Positions 25,243 to 38,200 of a stretch of 64,000 nucleotides of DNA are shown piece after piece. The position numbers and the translations under genes are program-made. The stretch comes from Phallusia mammillata (Eukaryota > Chordata > Ascidiacea > Phlebobranchia > Ascidiidae): positions 101,302-165,301 of the forward strand of contig QLIY01000220.1 in the NCBI GenBank assembly GCA_003260075.1, given 5' to 3'. Under the pieces are notes generated by a model. It was not told where the DNA came from, did not search any database, and saw nothing but the letters and a program-made list of their open reading frames with translations. Every line of letters begins with the position of its first letter. The first letter of the stretch is position 1.

Positions 25243-25699
25243 TGTTAGTCGTTAAAATGACACAACTGTAGCGCTGTTTACGCACATTATAAAAAATTGT
25301 ATAACGATAAGCGTCAAGAATTGATAGGAAGTAGAACAATTGCGTTTAGCATGCAGAGGCTACACAGCTAAATCACAGTCACCAAGAGGAAATCCGCTCT
25401 TTACCCTGCTTTGGTACAACACAAGCAGCGCTTTTGAATCAAAGCTATGAGAAATATCTAGTTACGGGTACAGATGTCTTAAACTATACAATTCATGAGA
25501 GTGGATCAAGTTATTTGAGGTGTTTAGTTTAGTAAAGTAAAAATAATAGTTTGGAAGATTAAAAAAAGGCTTTACTACATTCATGTTTATTGTCAGTTCT
25601 AAAATCCTTTCGGAAATGAACAATAAAAAAATAACATCATTTTTTTGGTATTTTTGCACATTTTTAGCCAATAAAATTCCTTGCGTTGCTACTGAGATA

Positions 25700-27049
25700 A
25701 TGGCAGGGGCAAATACATCTGCAAACTTTACTGAGCCATCGTACAGCAGTGCAGTGTGGATATCTTTGCAAACGTTCGTTTGTCTCTTCACATTTTGTCA
25801 AGCTTACATCTTGGTATGTTTGTTGTTGTATGAGCAACGACACACACCAAGTGGAAATACTTCTCCTTCTAACAGCCAGTCTGCTGATGCGTCGACGAAT
25901 GTTGCACAAAAATATAAAAAACAACCAACCAGCAAAATTTGGTAAGTTAATTCAATAGTATTATTTTTATTTGTCGTTAATCCGATCCCGTTTCGACCAA
26001 AAAAGGCGAAGATCCGGATTAACCGATGTCGGTTAGTTAAAGCCTTACCACATTACAAATGATTTGTACCTCAAGTTTTGTTCGAATTAGACGAATATCC
26101 GGATAAACCGAATTCGATTTAAACGAGGTTTACTGTAGGTTATACTTGTATTGGTTTGTATGATTTTGTTGGACTCCATTTAAAGCAATGAATTGTGTAT
26201 CTTCATTTCTGGTTTAGGCTTAAATAAAAAAACCTTTTACAAATCCAGATATTTTTACACAATGACAAAAAATTTGTGTTTTTCTTCAGGTTGCGGAGGT
26301 TTACAATATTGGCATGCATAAACGCCCTTATCAAATCTGCTACCAACGAAATTGACTTGTTTCTCGGCTCCAAGAGTGTTAAAGGGTGCTTAGCATTTGC
26401 CTATTTAACAGTTTGTGCTTATGGTGGAAGTCTTTTCTTCATAACCATGTTTTTGTGGCTGCGACAGGCAACTGTTCAATCGCACCGTTCATTGAGGTCT
26501 TTACCAGGAACCAAAATTCGAATCAGATTCGGTCGTTTTTTGCTGATTCTACTAATTCTTGTGTTCATTGCCCTTTTCATCTTAAACTTTGTCACTATGC
26601 GTGTTAAACCAAGCACTCATGGATGTATTTTCGCCGATATCGGGATGGTTTCACAGTCAGCTCGTTCGACAGCTGGATTAGCTTTCACTCTTTTCTTTCA
26701 ACCAGCATTCGCAATTCTACTTTTGTATCCATTCTTAAAGAAACTTCCTAAAAGCTCAAGCCAGAATCCAACAATGACATGTCAACCTAAAATTATGAAT
26801 GTCATAAAGAGGTCGTTGATTACGCTTCTTGTTATCATAATCACTGACATTGGAACAATTGTTGCTTCATTTTTGCTTGTAACTAAACCTTGTGTTTGGT
26901 TATCTGTTGTTTACGATGCTAACAGCCTGATTGGGGTGCTTTCCGTGATTATTGCTTATCCAAACTGGAGGGTTAGACTCGCTCTGAACCGAGCACGGTT
27001 TAAAAGAAAACCTGACAGTAATAGAATGCGCGAACTGTCCACTGCATAG
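25700..27049 (+). CDS. Orphan seven-transmembrane protein (GPCR-like)
   Basis: Two exons, 25700-25941 and 26290-27049 (TAG), joined at a split Trp codon, give 333 residues. The chosen start (MAGANTSANFTEPS) puts two N-glycosylation sequons, NTS and NFT, in a short extracellular N-terminus. An upstream in-frame ATG at 25583 is less convincing. Seven hydrophobic segments are visible: about residues 20-42, 84-104, 115-140, 163-187, 211-234, 250-276 and 283-305. A serine-rich loop of about 30 residues lies between TM1 and TM2. A basic C-terminal tail follows. It resembles a rhodopsin-fold receptor in outline but lacks DRY after TM3, CWxP in TM6 and NPxxY in TM7 (AYPNWR instead). I do not recognise the family or a ligand. 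The intron carries a pogo-like MITE. Confidence 0.8.
25973..26135. mobile_element. Mariner/pogo-like MITE ('TTAATCCGGA' family)
   Basis: The interior has AAGATCCGGATTAACCGATG and the right end is GAGGTTTACTG followed by TA. It is related to 49476-49600 and 61427-61569, the last being flanked by TA on both sides, as expected for Tc1/mariner-type insertion. It lies within the intron of the seven-TM gene. The left end is diverged. Confidence 0.65.
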
Positions 27050-27073
27050 TTTTTTCGTACTGTGATGTAATAT

Positions 27074-27110
27074 TGTGATGCACCGAAGTTTGAGATGGCT
27101 AAACATTTCG
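27074..27110. mobile_element. Fragment of the 'TAGTGATGCACCGAAG' MITE family
   Basis: TTGTGATGCACCGAAGTTTG followed by ACATTTCGGC matches the terminus of the copy at 56614-56722. It lies just after the seven-TM stop codon. Only one end is seen. Confidence 0.5.
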
Positions 27111-27171
27111 GCTTAATACGTCATGTTTCAGTTTTAGTTGTTGGTTATTTACTATTTATTGTACTTACAAT

Positions 27172-27477
27172 CAGTGATGGGATTCAAATTTGTTGTCAGC
27201 CGGTTCTATCACAAAAATCATATTTTTCAGCCGGTTCTGTTACAAAAAGTCTATATCGGTTCTATCACAAAAGTCATATTTTTCAGCCGGTTCTGCTACA
27301 AAAAGTCAATTTTGAGACAGTAACCAGTAATGCTAACCGGTTCGCTGATCTCATAAAATTTCAGACGGTTCTATAGAACCGGTAACAGTAACCAGTAATG
27401 CTAACCGGTTCGCTGATCTCATAAAATTTTGTCAGACGGTTTTATAGAACCGGTGCAAAGCGGCTGAATCCCATCAC
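27172..27477. mobile_element. hAT-like MITE, family D, with internal tandem amplification
   Basis: It runs from CAGTGATGGGATTCAAA to GCTGAATCCCATCAC, in opposite orientation to 18367-18541. The block CAGCCGGTTCTRTYACAAAA is repeated about four times, and the block with CAGTAACCAGTAATGCTAAC twice. The longer open frames here come from this repeat and are not genes. Confidence 0.8.
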
Positions 27478-29176
27478 AGCTGACAATGTTGTGTACAAAA
27501 AAAATTGTGTTTAATTCGATTAATGTGTTATAAAAAGTGTTTTACGGATAAACGGTTTCGTTTACATAAGCAACATACGATTTTTTGTAAACCTTCATTT
27601 TAGGACTAAGATTTAGTCGGATTTGTGGGAATTAGGACTGCCCTCGCAAAACAAACTGAACAATGTAGATGGTATGGGGGTGAAAAACCACTATGATCTC
27701 ATAATCACTTGCGCGCTTTACTGATTGCATGCAATCGCTCTTGCATCAAAATATTCCGGCCTTGTGCCAGGAGTCATTATCTATGACGTAATAGTTGTGA
27801 TTAGGTAAACTTCCGGTTATGCAAGATTGTTGATTGAACTTTTAATGGTTTACTTTGGTGTTTTGTTTTAATAAAACAGGCAATAGGTTTCTTTAACGCA
27901 TAAAAATTATTATTTTTCTAAAAACTTGTGTTACAACAGAAATTTTGATTAATTTTCAGTTTTTAAATCAAAAGCAATAATCATTATGGCATTATGAGTT
28001 CATAATTTAACAGTCTTGTTATGCCAAAGCAACAAAATTAACGCAACAGATAAGTTGTAAAACCCGTAATATGCGTTTTGTCCGCACGATGTCGCAAAAG
28101 AGTTTACATATTTGAAGTTATAAAATTTTGAAACTAAGAAATTTGATTGTCAACTTAAACCCATTAGCTTAACGTGGTTTAAACAACATCTCTTGCTACA
28201 ACAATATTTTAGCAGAAATTTAATCCGCTTTCATACAATTGCAACTCAATGAGGCATGTAACTGCAGTGTTTAACCCTTCATCTTACGTCACAAGCATGT
28301 GTATTAGGTCACACACGATCGATGTAGGTTCGACTGCTTGCAGGTGATGCTTCCCAAGTAATCGATATACCAGAGCAGCTGGTTTAAACCGGTTTTAACC
28401 GGCTTAAACCTCTCAAACGAATATATTACAAGCGACTTATTGCGCATTAACACTTTTACCTTGTTTCGATGAATAAAACAAGCTCAAAGTGAACTAAAGT
28501 GACCCCACCCACTTAGCTGCTTAGCTATGTTTAAATGTATTTGTCAAACTCCGATTTAAGTTTTTTCAATTTCTGTGTTTTAGTTTACCTGTTTTTTACA
28601 AACCCTTTTTTTAAAAATTTAACCCTATACACAACCATATTCAACTTTATCTGTAGATTTTTACCAAAAATTGTGGGGTTGGGATTGAGATGTAAAAGTA
28701 GAAGCTTTGATGTTCAAAGAAAATTTAGCAAAAATAAGTTATTCGAAACAACAAATACCGTTTTATATTAAGTCTTGTTGGAAATATAATGACCCAAATG
28801 CATGTAAAAAGCAACGTGCCATATTGTTAATGGTTTGGCAAATTCTACTTCCTTTCTCAGTTATATAATGCGATTTACGTCATTCAACTTGTCGAGTAAC
28901 AATGGCGTTTGTAAGTTACCACAACAACAAAGAATATCCGTGATATCTCTATCTAACAAAGAATATATTATTTACCTAACCACTAGTCCAAGGGTGGCCA
29001 ACCTTCTGCATACCATTCGACAACTTTTTAACATACTGTGTTGGATGCGCCATAAATGTCTCGTAACCCCACCTTCTATGACTACTTCTTGTATATAGAG
29101 AGAAAGAGAAAGAAACAACTTTTGCATGAGAAGGATAGTAATAGGAAATAAGAACTATTAAGTAACTCTGATAAAC

Positions 29177-29207
<31 letters not shown>

Positions 29208-32167
29208 TAGGGCTGGCTTACTTTATTTATTTATTAGTTTATTAATTTGAATTTCATGATTATCAAAAGAAGGCATTGCGCACTTTTTAATCATGCAATG
29301 CGCCACGTTTGGAGCATGCGCCATAGGTTGGCCACCACTGCTCTAGTCTAATGGTTTGGAATTTTTGTCTTTTTAACGAATATTTCCTCGGGTTTCACAA
29401 AAATCCTAAATCAGCATTTGGTTTTGTTTATTTTTATCTTCTACCAATTGCGTTGGTTTGCCGCGCGTTAAACAGGAAAACGTATCATTCCACATTCCCG
29501 TGCGAACTCATTTAACCCTCCCGATGGTCGAACTCGTTTGACCCCCTGAAAATCAATCATCGCTCTCACCACTGTTACGTCATGGAAAAATCTTTGCCGT
29601 AAAGTCACGTGATCTGCTCGTATCGTTGCGTAATGTGTGTGAAACATGTTGTTGAATTAAATACGAATCGATGTTTTTTTGTGACGCATATAAGGTTTTG
29701 TTACGTCACAAATAGATCTTTCATAATTTTTGATTTCGGAGATTAATATCTTTAAGCGAAAGGAAATCGTTGTTTATTATAGGAATTGCTTCATGGCATT
29801 CGCACAGACTAGAAAAAATGCAAAAAAAATGTTGAAAACAAACGGAAAAGGGGTCTTTACTTTTTCCGACAAAGTTTTCCAAAGCTTACTTAATCTTGTT
29901 ATAGTTTAAAAAGTAAATAAAACAAATGATTGTGTTGTGTGCATAAGTTGCGTACAAGTTAAAATTCCATTCACTTTTCAAATTTATTTAAAAAAAGAAA
30001 ACAGCCGACAAAATATCTCAAAGATGACGTCACTTGTTGATAACGTCAGATCGAACCGCCAACTCCTCCCATGTGATTTCCCAACATTCCAAAATCCACA
30101 TTCACCGTTGTGCCGTCATACAAACAAGACAACAATTCATTCCAAAACGATTTCGCGGTTTTGACACGGTCATGTGAATTACTTTGTGGTTCCGCACAAT
30201 TATTTAACAAACATTTAAATAGAACCTGATGCACTAAATTTGTTCACGCCTTGGTGCAAAAAAGTAATTTAATTGTCTCGCAATTACAGGCAATTTAGAA
30301 ATTAGTGTGTTTGACGAAGTGATGCTGCAACAAAGTACATGAAAACAAATCGTCAAATTAAGCAAACGGATTTGATATATAGGTACTTCATCAAAAGTAT
30401 CATTTTTACGAATACATACAATATAGTATCCAATAACTTTTTACTTGGAATCGGACTCCAAAAGGAAAAAAAATGCTTTATTGGTGGAAGATGTTTCTGA
30501 AATTAAGCCCTTTCGAGCATTAAATGACAAAAAAGAACAAAAATGCTGTACCGTCGACAATCAACAGTAATACGTTTTTAAACCAACAATAAAAATCAAT
30601 GTAAAATTGTCGATTTTATTTTTGAAACCATGGATATCCAAAACCCTGGTTGAGCATACCGCTCCTTGCGTTGGACTGTTGCGTTCTATTAATTTAATGT
30701 ATCGCAACATCACAAAATATTCACCTATTATTTAAAACAGAGAACTTACATGATTTTTGCTCTGTGAATTTAAGTTATTCTGTTGTAAATGCAGCGCTGA
30801 CCTAATTAAATGCACCCAACTCAAACAAATGCATTAAACAGGCAACGTCATTTGTGGCAATTAATCGTCGTTTTTAGTCAAGTAACTAAAGTCAATATTA
30901 TCTTAGCGCGGGTGCTCAGCCAAAGGGCTTGAGGCATGGGAAGTTTAAAATGTTTTTACGATGGTTCAAATATTTACTTAAGCGTAATGGGCGATTAGGC
31001 CTGGCAAGCTACTTAACTGTGACGTCGTTATGTGCGCTTGTGACGTAACAACTATTTCTAGAATTAGGTGGTTGTTTTTTCGTTCATTAGTTTGATTAGA
31101 GAAAACATTGTCAGACTTCTTGGTTTTGTTGGTGCCTGATTTGCTATTCATTAATTTGAAACTATGCAACACATTTATAGTGTTGTAAGCAAAAGCAAGC
31201 AAATTTCTCTGGCATTTTCGCAAGCAAACAAATTTGAAAAGTCATGTATGACATCACAATATGTATTGTTTGCAAATCAATACTTTTCATATGCAGCATG
31301 CAGAGCATTGTTATCGATTGTGTTAACAGTAATTCGCGAAGCAAGCAAGCCAAATTCTTTCCCTCTGCTTCAAACCAATTTATCATGCATTGATTTTGTG
31401 TCGTGTTAAAACAGCCTGTTTCCGGAGTGGCTCTGTTTTAGTAGTCAGGCTGCTTCTGTACTTGTATGGGTTACGTCATTATCGATTTATGTCGAATATT
31501 GTCGAAGCGTATAAATGGATTTCGCGGTATGTCAACCCATCGCAATAAAATATTCATATTCCATTGCAGAACGCAGATCTGTCCAAACCCAATGTTACTT
31601 ATCCAGGCCGCAATGTTGTGTAGGCTAACTATAGGTTCGTGAGGGCAACCACATTGTTAAAGAAACCTACTGGCAAAAAAGTCTTACAAAAATAGCAATC
31701 AAGCTACGAATCAAGCTATAAATCAAGCTTTTTGTCAATAAAAAACTATACCACAACGGCAATGGTTATTATGTCTTTATCTGTTTGTTGGTTTTAGTCA
31801 CTAAAAAACTGCAGTGTATACATTAAATCTGTAGCGTACACATTAAACCATAAGTTTTTAGTGTATACATTAACTCATAAAAGACATGATAATATCAGTA
31901 AAAAAACGAAAAATAGCAGAACACGCCGGCAAATTTTAACTGCAAAACGTCATTTTGTCGTTTGATGTGTGGTTTACGAACGTAGTTGTTGACACAAGAA
32001 ATATAAATTATTTCTGTAGTATTTGAAATTGGAATTATCATTTGTTGTGTTTTTTGTATTTTAAAATGCAGTTTGTATAAATTAAAAAATCCTCTCACTT
32101 TGAATCGAAAAGTTGTTGGTCAAACTGGCTTGCTTGATATGTCTTTTTTCGCAGTATTGAACGCGTC
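27478..32167. other. Intergenic region without recognised gene
   Basis: No convincing exon was found. It holds a MITE fragment near 28788-28830, a hAT element with a TA microsatellite at 28989-29340, a TGACGTCA at 30025-30032 and GC-richer words around 29480-29660. The seven-TM transcript may end near an AATAAA at 27870. Confidence 0.5.
28989..29340. mobile_element. hAT MITE (Charlie-like termini) with TA microsatellite
   Basis: It begins CAAGGGTGGCCAACC and ends GGTTGGCCACCACTG. The 8-bp flanks are CACTAGTC (28981-28988) and CTCTAGTC (29341-29348), a duplication with one change. An alternating TA run lies at 29177-29202. Confidence 0.85.
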
Positions 32168-32183
32168 GGGGATGTAGCTCAGA

Positions 32184-32218
<35 letters not shown>

Positions 32219-32240
32219 GGATCGATGCCCGGCATCTCCA
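32168..32240 (+). tRNA. tRNA-Ala (anticodon AGC)
   Basis: A full cloverleaf can be drawn: acceptor GGGGATG/CATCTCC (one G-U), D arm GCTC/GAGC, anticodon stem CGCGC/GCGCG with loop TTAGCAT (anticodon AGC at 32201-32203), and T arm CCGGG/CCCGG with loop ATCGATG. The discriminator base is A. No intron. A four-T pol III terminator follows at 32246-32249. A instead of T at T-loop position 54 is, to my knowledge, common in invertebrate tRNA-Ala. It is the only tRNA gene I see. Confidence 0.97.
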
Positions 32241-35200
32241 CTTGCTTTTGTTCACTTCGACAAAAATCTGTTTTTTCGCACTGGGTAATAATTTCAAATA
32301 GGAGAATGACATTTCTGTGTTTTTAATGGTTATTTCTCGTTTTCAAAGCTGATTTTTGCTAAAAAAACATTTTGTGACACAAAGTAAAAGGTAAAACCGA
32401 CATTTTTGGACATTAAAATAGTTTTCAATAAGTTTATTGTTTCAAATTTCTCCTAAAAGCAATTTGACTAAAATAAGTTTGAATGTAAACCTAATCAAAA
32501 GACATTTTAAATTACAACATCCCAATGTTAACTGGCATACAAATTAAAGTTGTTTTCGTAAAAACAAATACGTTTACTATGAAAATAGACGCACTTGGAA
32601 CCCAAAATTTAATGCTGTGTTAAAAAACGGAACTTATAACTAGTAGAAACAACACTTGCTTTCATATCACAGCGGTATTACCTTTTTATACACTAAACAT
32701 GTATGTTGTTAGTAGTCAAGATAACTGTATAAGGTCAGCAAGCCCAAATGTTTTGGAAATTCTTTACCCGCAGTTTTGACAAGAATCAAAATGAGTCAAA
32801 ATTACTCGTTGTCACAACATTGTAATGTCAAAAGTCCGTGATGATATTTGGGGACTTATTTAACACATTTACTGCCCAAGGCATAGAAATTTAGCTTTAG
32901 AGTTGCTGCATTTTGGTTCCATATCGTGGGAAAATGAGTAGCTACAGGAATCTTTAAATCTTGCCAAATCTAAATCGTGATCCTCACCGTTTTTTTTGGT
33001 GTCGGTTTCGCTAAAATCGGTGAGACAGAAAGGTCGTTTCCATGTCACTAAAACTGGGAAATTTTGAAATGTTCACAACACTTCCATTGAAAGCATTCAT
33101 CTGTCACGTTTTTTGCACAAGTGATTTTTGTCGGAAAGTTTGCAATTGTGTAAAAAAATCAGGTTTTAAAAACTGGCGTTGTGCAGAATATAAATAAAGA
33201 AACTCTTATTTGCAATTGGCCAATACTGTTGGTGAACTGATTTCACATTTTTACTGCTTTTGATCATTAGTGATATTTGTTATTATTGTATAGTTGGAAC
33301 TACCAGCCAAGATTAGGCAGCAAAGTGCTAATGCAATATGTAATGTTGGCAAATAAATACTTTTGTTACTATTTGGTCTTGTGTCTGCCCAACTGAAACA
33401 ATGTAATAATAGGGTAAACATAAGAAGTTTATTATGTTTATGACCTACCGGGTGAAAGTTTATTGTGTGGTTTATGATTCATTTGATTTGATCAAATTCG
33501 AGTTGATTGTTGTTTTCAAATGAAACAAAGAAATGCAGTTTTAATTCCAATCGCCAAACAGAAATCTCGTGCAAAACAATCATCAGCGTTTAGCAAATCA
33601 TCCATTAAAAATTCTTTTCAAATCACATTTGTAGGGAGGAATTACGTCATATAACGGGGTGCGGTTAGGGTGTGGTCTTGTAATGTAGCGATGAAAAGAC
33701 AGAGAAATTCGGAAACTGTCCCGACCAAACAACAATGGCGTCGTTCTCCAACTGAACAAGACATTATTACGTCACACAGGGTTAATGTCGAGAATGGAAT
33801 TCGAACAAGGTTGGGTCGCTTTTCTTGACCGAGCAACCGAACAGGTATTACTATTACGTCATAGAGTGATTGCACTGATAAGAACGCGAGGCTCGCGCGC
33901 TATTCCGTTTTGTAATTATAATCGTGAATGCTTTGATTAGAAACTCGGCTGTAGATTTAATTACTGTGCGTTGTTTTGAGACCACTTGCCAATAATCTGT
34001 GACCGGATACCAGATTTCATGTCATTCGCACGATTTTGCCGACATAGTTTCTACTGTGTTGAAAGTGCTTTGAAATTTTGAACTAATTTTTTTACAAACA
34101 ATTAGACCAAATTTGTTTACCAGGGTTTCAACAAGCCGCTAGGGATTTAACAGAAGGATTTTAAATCACATCAATTTAACATCACATAAAGTTTGTTTGG
34201 AGAAAGTATAGGGGTTTCACAAAAAAATGTTAAAAAATAACTAAAGTATTACAGTAGAGGTTTATTGATACTGGTTGAGTAATGGACAAAGTTGTCCTCT
34301 TGGGAAGAAAAAAGAACGGCTGTTTTTGTCGTATTAGTGGATCCTGAAAATAATTTAACAACTTAAATCCTTAACCTGGTAAAAAATTTGACGCCAAAAA
34401 CTCTTTCTAAAAATAACTATGGCACTTAAAACGTAAGGCTGGGCACTTGAGTTTATGTATAACCCCGCCCTATGTCTTACGGGGTTGGGTCATAACATTG
34501 TCGAAGTCCTAAAACTTTCAAGACACGTTTTTTTAACGACATGAAGAAACTGCAGAAAATCAGCAAACAATTCTCCGTCACGATTTAAAAAGAATTCATT
34601 TTAATCGCGTCTTGTTCGAAATCCATTGTCATTATCCCTTGCAAATCGCGATTAAAAAAAAAACAAGTCAACAACTCAAACCTCAGAAACACGTGACTTC
34701 CCTCACTCACGTTGTATGACGTCACGTGTATGAGCAAAACAGATGAGCGCACGGCAGAAAACCGGCTGGTTTCCTCGGGTTTTTTGATGCCACGTCTCAT
34801 TCGTGCCAGACGCTTGTAATCTGCGCAAACTGATGCTAAATGAGATTCTTATCTGAGGAATGAATCAATAGTTTAATACCAGGGCTGCCTGCCTCTTGGC
34901 ACCGTATTTGAAGTCAAAAATATTGACGGTTGTGTCACTTTTCCCCGACAAAGACCATTGTTTGTGTGGAATATAGTGTTTGTGTGATAATAAACTGACA
35001 AAAAAGCTCGAAAAATAACCATTAATGGTACATTCATTTTGATAGCTTTAGTGATTATTTGTTGAAAACGAATTCGTCGCAGATGAAAGCTTTTAAAAGC
35101 TTTGACTGTTGTGTCACATAGCCGGACAAAGGGGATTGTTAGTGCAGAAATAATGTTTGTGTAACAATAAACTGACACAATAGAGTAAATAATAGCTCGA

Positions 35201-38200
35201 ATGCTTTCATTTGGGGCCAACAGTAAAGACCTAATGGCACGCAAAGTTATCAAAAGAAAAACTGCTGTTTTCGAAACATACAATAAAAACACGCCACTTA
35301 AATGTTATTTGCATGTTTCACGGTTTTAATTGATTAATTATTAGTAGTGTAATCAGTCATATGGCATACGTCAATGTGCAATTTAGGCATTTATTTTTTG
35401 AAATCGCCCAACCGAATATGTTAACATAGTAGTTCTATGAGCATCTATAAATAGCCCGTCCAAGAAAACTTCATAAATGGCAATGGAAATTTAAGGCATT
35501 TTCAACAAATTTTCCTTTTTCAGAGGGCTTGTGGAAAATTTAGAAGAATCATGACGCTGGCATATTTGTCCAGTCACAATCAACACAATACGGTGATTCA
35601 TATCGCATACTCACTGCAATGTGACACCACAAAAGCCATTCAACAGAAACTGAAGCACAGGCCATCTGGGTTGCGCAAGTAACTCAAAGAGCAAACATCA
35701 CGTGACACTGAACAATTGTAACTGTGACGTCATACTTCTCCTTTATGCTCCCAGACGGGTTCGGGTATGCTAACGAGTTATTTATTAATTCTGGGTGAAT
35801 CACCAGCCATTTAAAAAGACATGTGGATTATCTAGTTGTTGCGCAATTCAGGGTCTGTGAGCTATTTTTATGACCTTCAGAAGGTCAGTTTGTAGTTTCC
35901 TAGGCAACCTGTTGGCGGAGGTCAAATCGGATTTTGAAACTAACTTTCGAAATTCACAATTGAAATTAGTTGGATTTTCAGTTTTATGGTAACTGTAAAT
36001 TATTATTCTGGAATCAAACAAAACGTTATTGCCTCTAATTATCTTTTAAAATAAACTTAAAACAGTTAGTTATACCTATCAGTATCAGTTTACGCAAACA
36101 GTTATTTGTTTGCCATTACGGGGACTGTATATATTTTTAACTTAGATGAAAACTGTGCATGTCATTTATATTGGTACATCTGCTATACTAGTTAACAAAA
36201 TGACGATATGTTATAAAAATGTTGTACATAATGTTTAATGTTCGCCATTGCCTTCAAAGTTACTATGCCGTGGTTGTAAAACATAACGCAAGGTTTGCTA
36301 GATAAAATACAACACCACACAGTAATAAAACAGCGCTTGTTGCTTCTGAAAAGAGCGTCCTTGAACGAGCATAAGTAGTTCTGCCAAATTGAAATCGAGA
36401 GAGCTTAACGAAAGAACGAGAGCATTCGAAAAAAGCTCGGATACATAAGCAATGACGTAATGCTTTAGTTTGTGCGCTCGCGGTTTCGACTAAGAGAAAC
36501 AAAGAAACAGGTTAAGAGCAGAGAGCGCCACGCGTAATGGAAAATGCTGGCGTCGTGGATTTAATAAAGAAACAAAGATGAGCAGGAGCGCTCTTTGCGC
36601 GCGTCAGAAAAAAGAATACGTCATTGTTAGAATGGCAAAGGCCTGATCAACAGAGGCATTTGTAAATCCTTTTTGTGCTGTGACAAAGTTAGTTTTTAGT
36701 TCGACCGTCTTGTTTGCTTTTACTTTTCCTTGCTGAGCCAGAACCTCACGTGCTACTACAGCAAACAGCTGTAAATACCCAAGATGTGGCTCTCTTTTGT
36801 GTTATTTTTAGCAAGATATGTTAGCAGGTGGATTAGTTGGTGATGAAAGTTGCTGAAACAAGTTGTTAAGAGGAACTACCAGTTATACAAGTTCGGTTTC
36901 GACTTTGACAAAATACAGGCAACCTCTAACAGTTAGTGAGCTGTTTTAATGGAGTAAGCTTGCCTGAGAAGTCTTTAGGTAGTATGTAAACGCAATAAAT
37001 ATTATACAAAGCTGTGTAAACTGTCAACAAATAGTAGTGGAGTACAGAAACGTCACTAGTTTGGTAAGGGCCAATATGGCTTTAAAGTATGTAGGCAATA
37101 TCTCAGTACACCATCCAAACCTAAAATATTGTTTTCTCAATTTTTAAGTAAGTCTTGAAAGGGTAACTGCTGGAAAAAAGTGGGTGGCCTTTGCTTGGAT
37201 AGAGGATATCACACGAAGGACTTCTTGCTTGGTTAACTGGTTTCAACAACGTCGAGATTTTGGAAAGACTGTACACTTTACGACGAAAACACTTGGATAT
37301 GTTGTACACCAGAGACTGTTGCTAATCAAGTGAAATATTCTCAAGTGATTTCTACGACCGAGCGACCTACACAGCAAGCAAGCATGCCAGTCGCAAGGAA
37401 TTTGTCTTTGCCTTCGTCAATTGAAGCAAGAAAGTACAAAAAGCGACCAGGTAGGCACAAATTAGCAAATTAATTAGCCAAAAAATAAAATTAATAACCT
37501 TTATAAAATAGACACATACAGTGGTGGGATTCAGCCCGTTCGCACCGGTTCTATAAACCGGTTAGCATTACTGGTTACTGTCAATGGACTTTTTGTAACA
37601 AAACCGACTGGTTAGCATTACTGGTTACTGTCAATGGATTTTTGTAACAGAATCGGCTGATTACTGGTTACTGTCAATGGACTTTTTGTAACAAAACCGG
37701 CTGAAAAATATGAGTTTTGAGATAGAACCGGCTGACAAAAATTTTAGTCCCACCACTGGACAGATATTGCAAAGTTTTAACAAAAACATATTGCAAATTT
37801 TGTAGCGAAAATCTGTACAGCGTTTTTGCTTCCAAAGTTACAATTATAAAGCAAATTCGCAAAGTCACGTAATGAGCAGTCACGTTAAAAAAGGTGCCAA
37901 TTTGCGTGTTGAATTCCAACCAAAGGCGTTGGATGTAATATTTCGACCGACACTGCTGGCAATTATTTAGCTGTACATAATTGCGTCAGAGTGGCTTTTA
38001 AATCGTAACCTTTCTTAGTTTTTGGCAGAAACACCAAACGCAATTAAAGTATCTTGAATCGCACAATTCTTACTTTTACTTGAACCGTCTGGAAAATTGA
38101 TTACTTTGTAAAAAAAAAAACACGTAGGCGTTGCGATTTACTCAAAATACATCATAGAATTTTATCATAGGAAGTAACATCACATCATTCCTTGCACAAT

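Larger units (their letters stand above)
22499..25699. other. Divergent intergenic region LDH / seven-TM gene
   Basis: This region is upstream of both divergent genes. It holds a TGACGTCA at 23589-23596, a near-duplicate at 24245-24342, a hAT MITE at 25045-25242 and self-complementary GTATTCGAAT-rich sequence around 24860-24990. No protein gene recognised. The LDH promoter should lie here, but I could not place a start site. Confidence 0.5.

Noticed and set aside
25583..25699. Upstream ATG extension of the seven-TM protein
   Set aside because: It would add a Lys/Phe-rich stretch before the glycosylated N-terminus and overlaps a possible splice acceptor at about 25667; the ATG at 25700 fits the topology better.
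27095..27376. 93-codon frame after the seven-TM gene
   Set aside because: It runs through the tandemly repeated family D MITE and reflects that repeat.
34873..35292. 139-codon minus-strand frame
   Set aside because: Composition is that of AT-rich intergenic DNA, it contains duplicated segments (TGTTTGTGTRAYAATAAACT occurs twice) and no domain is visible.
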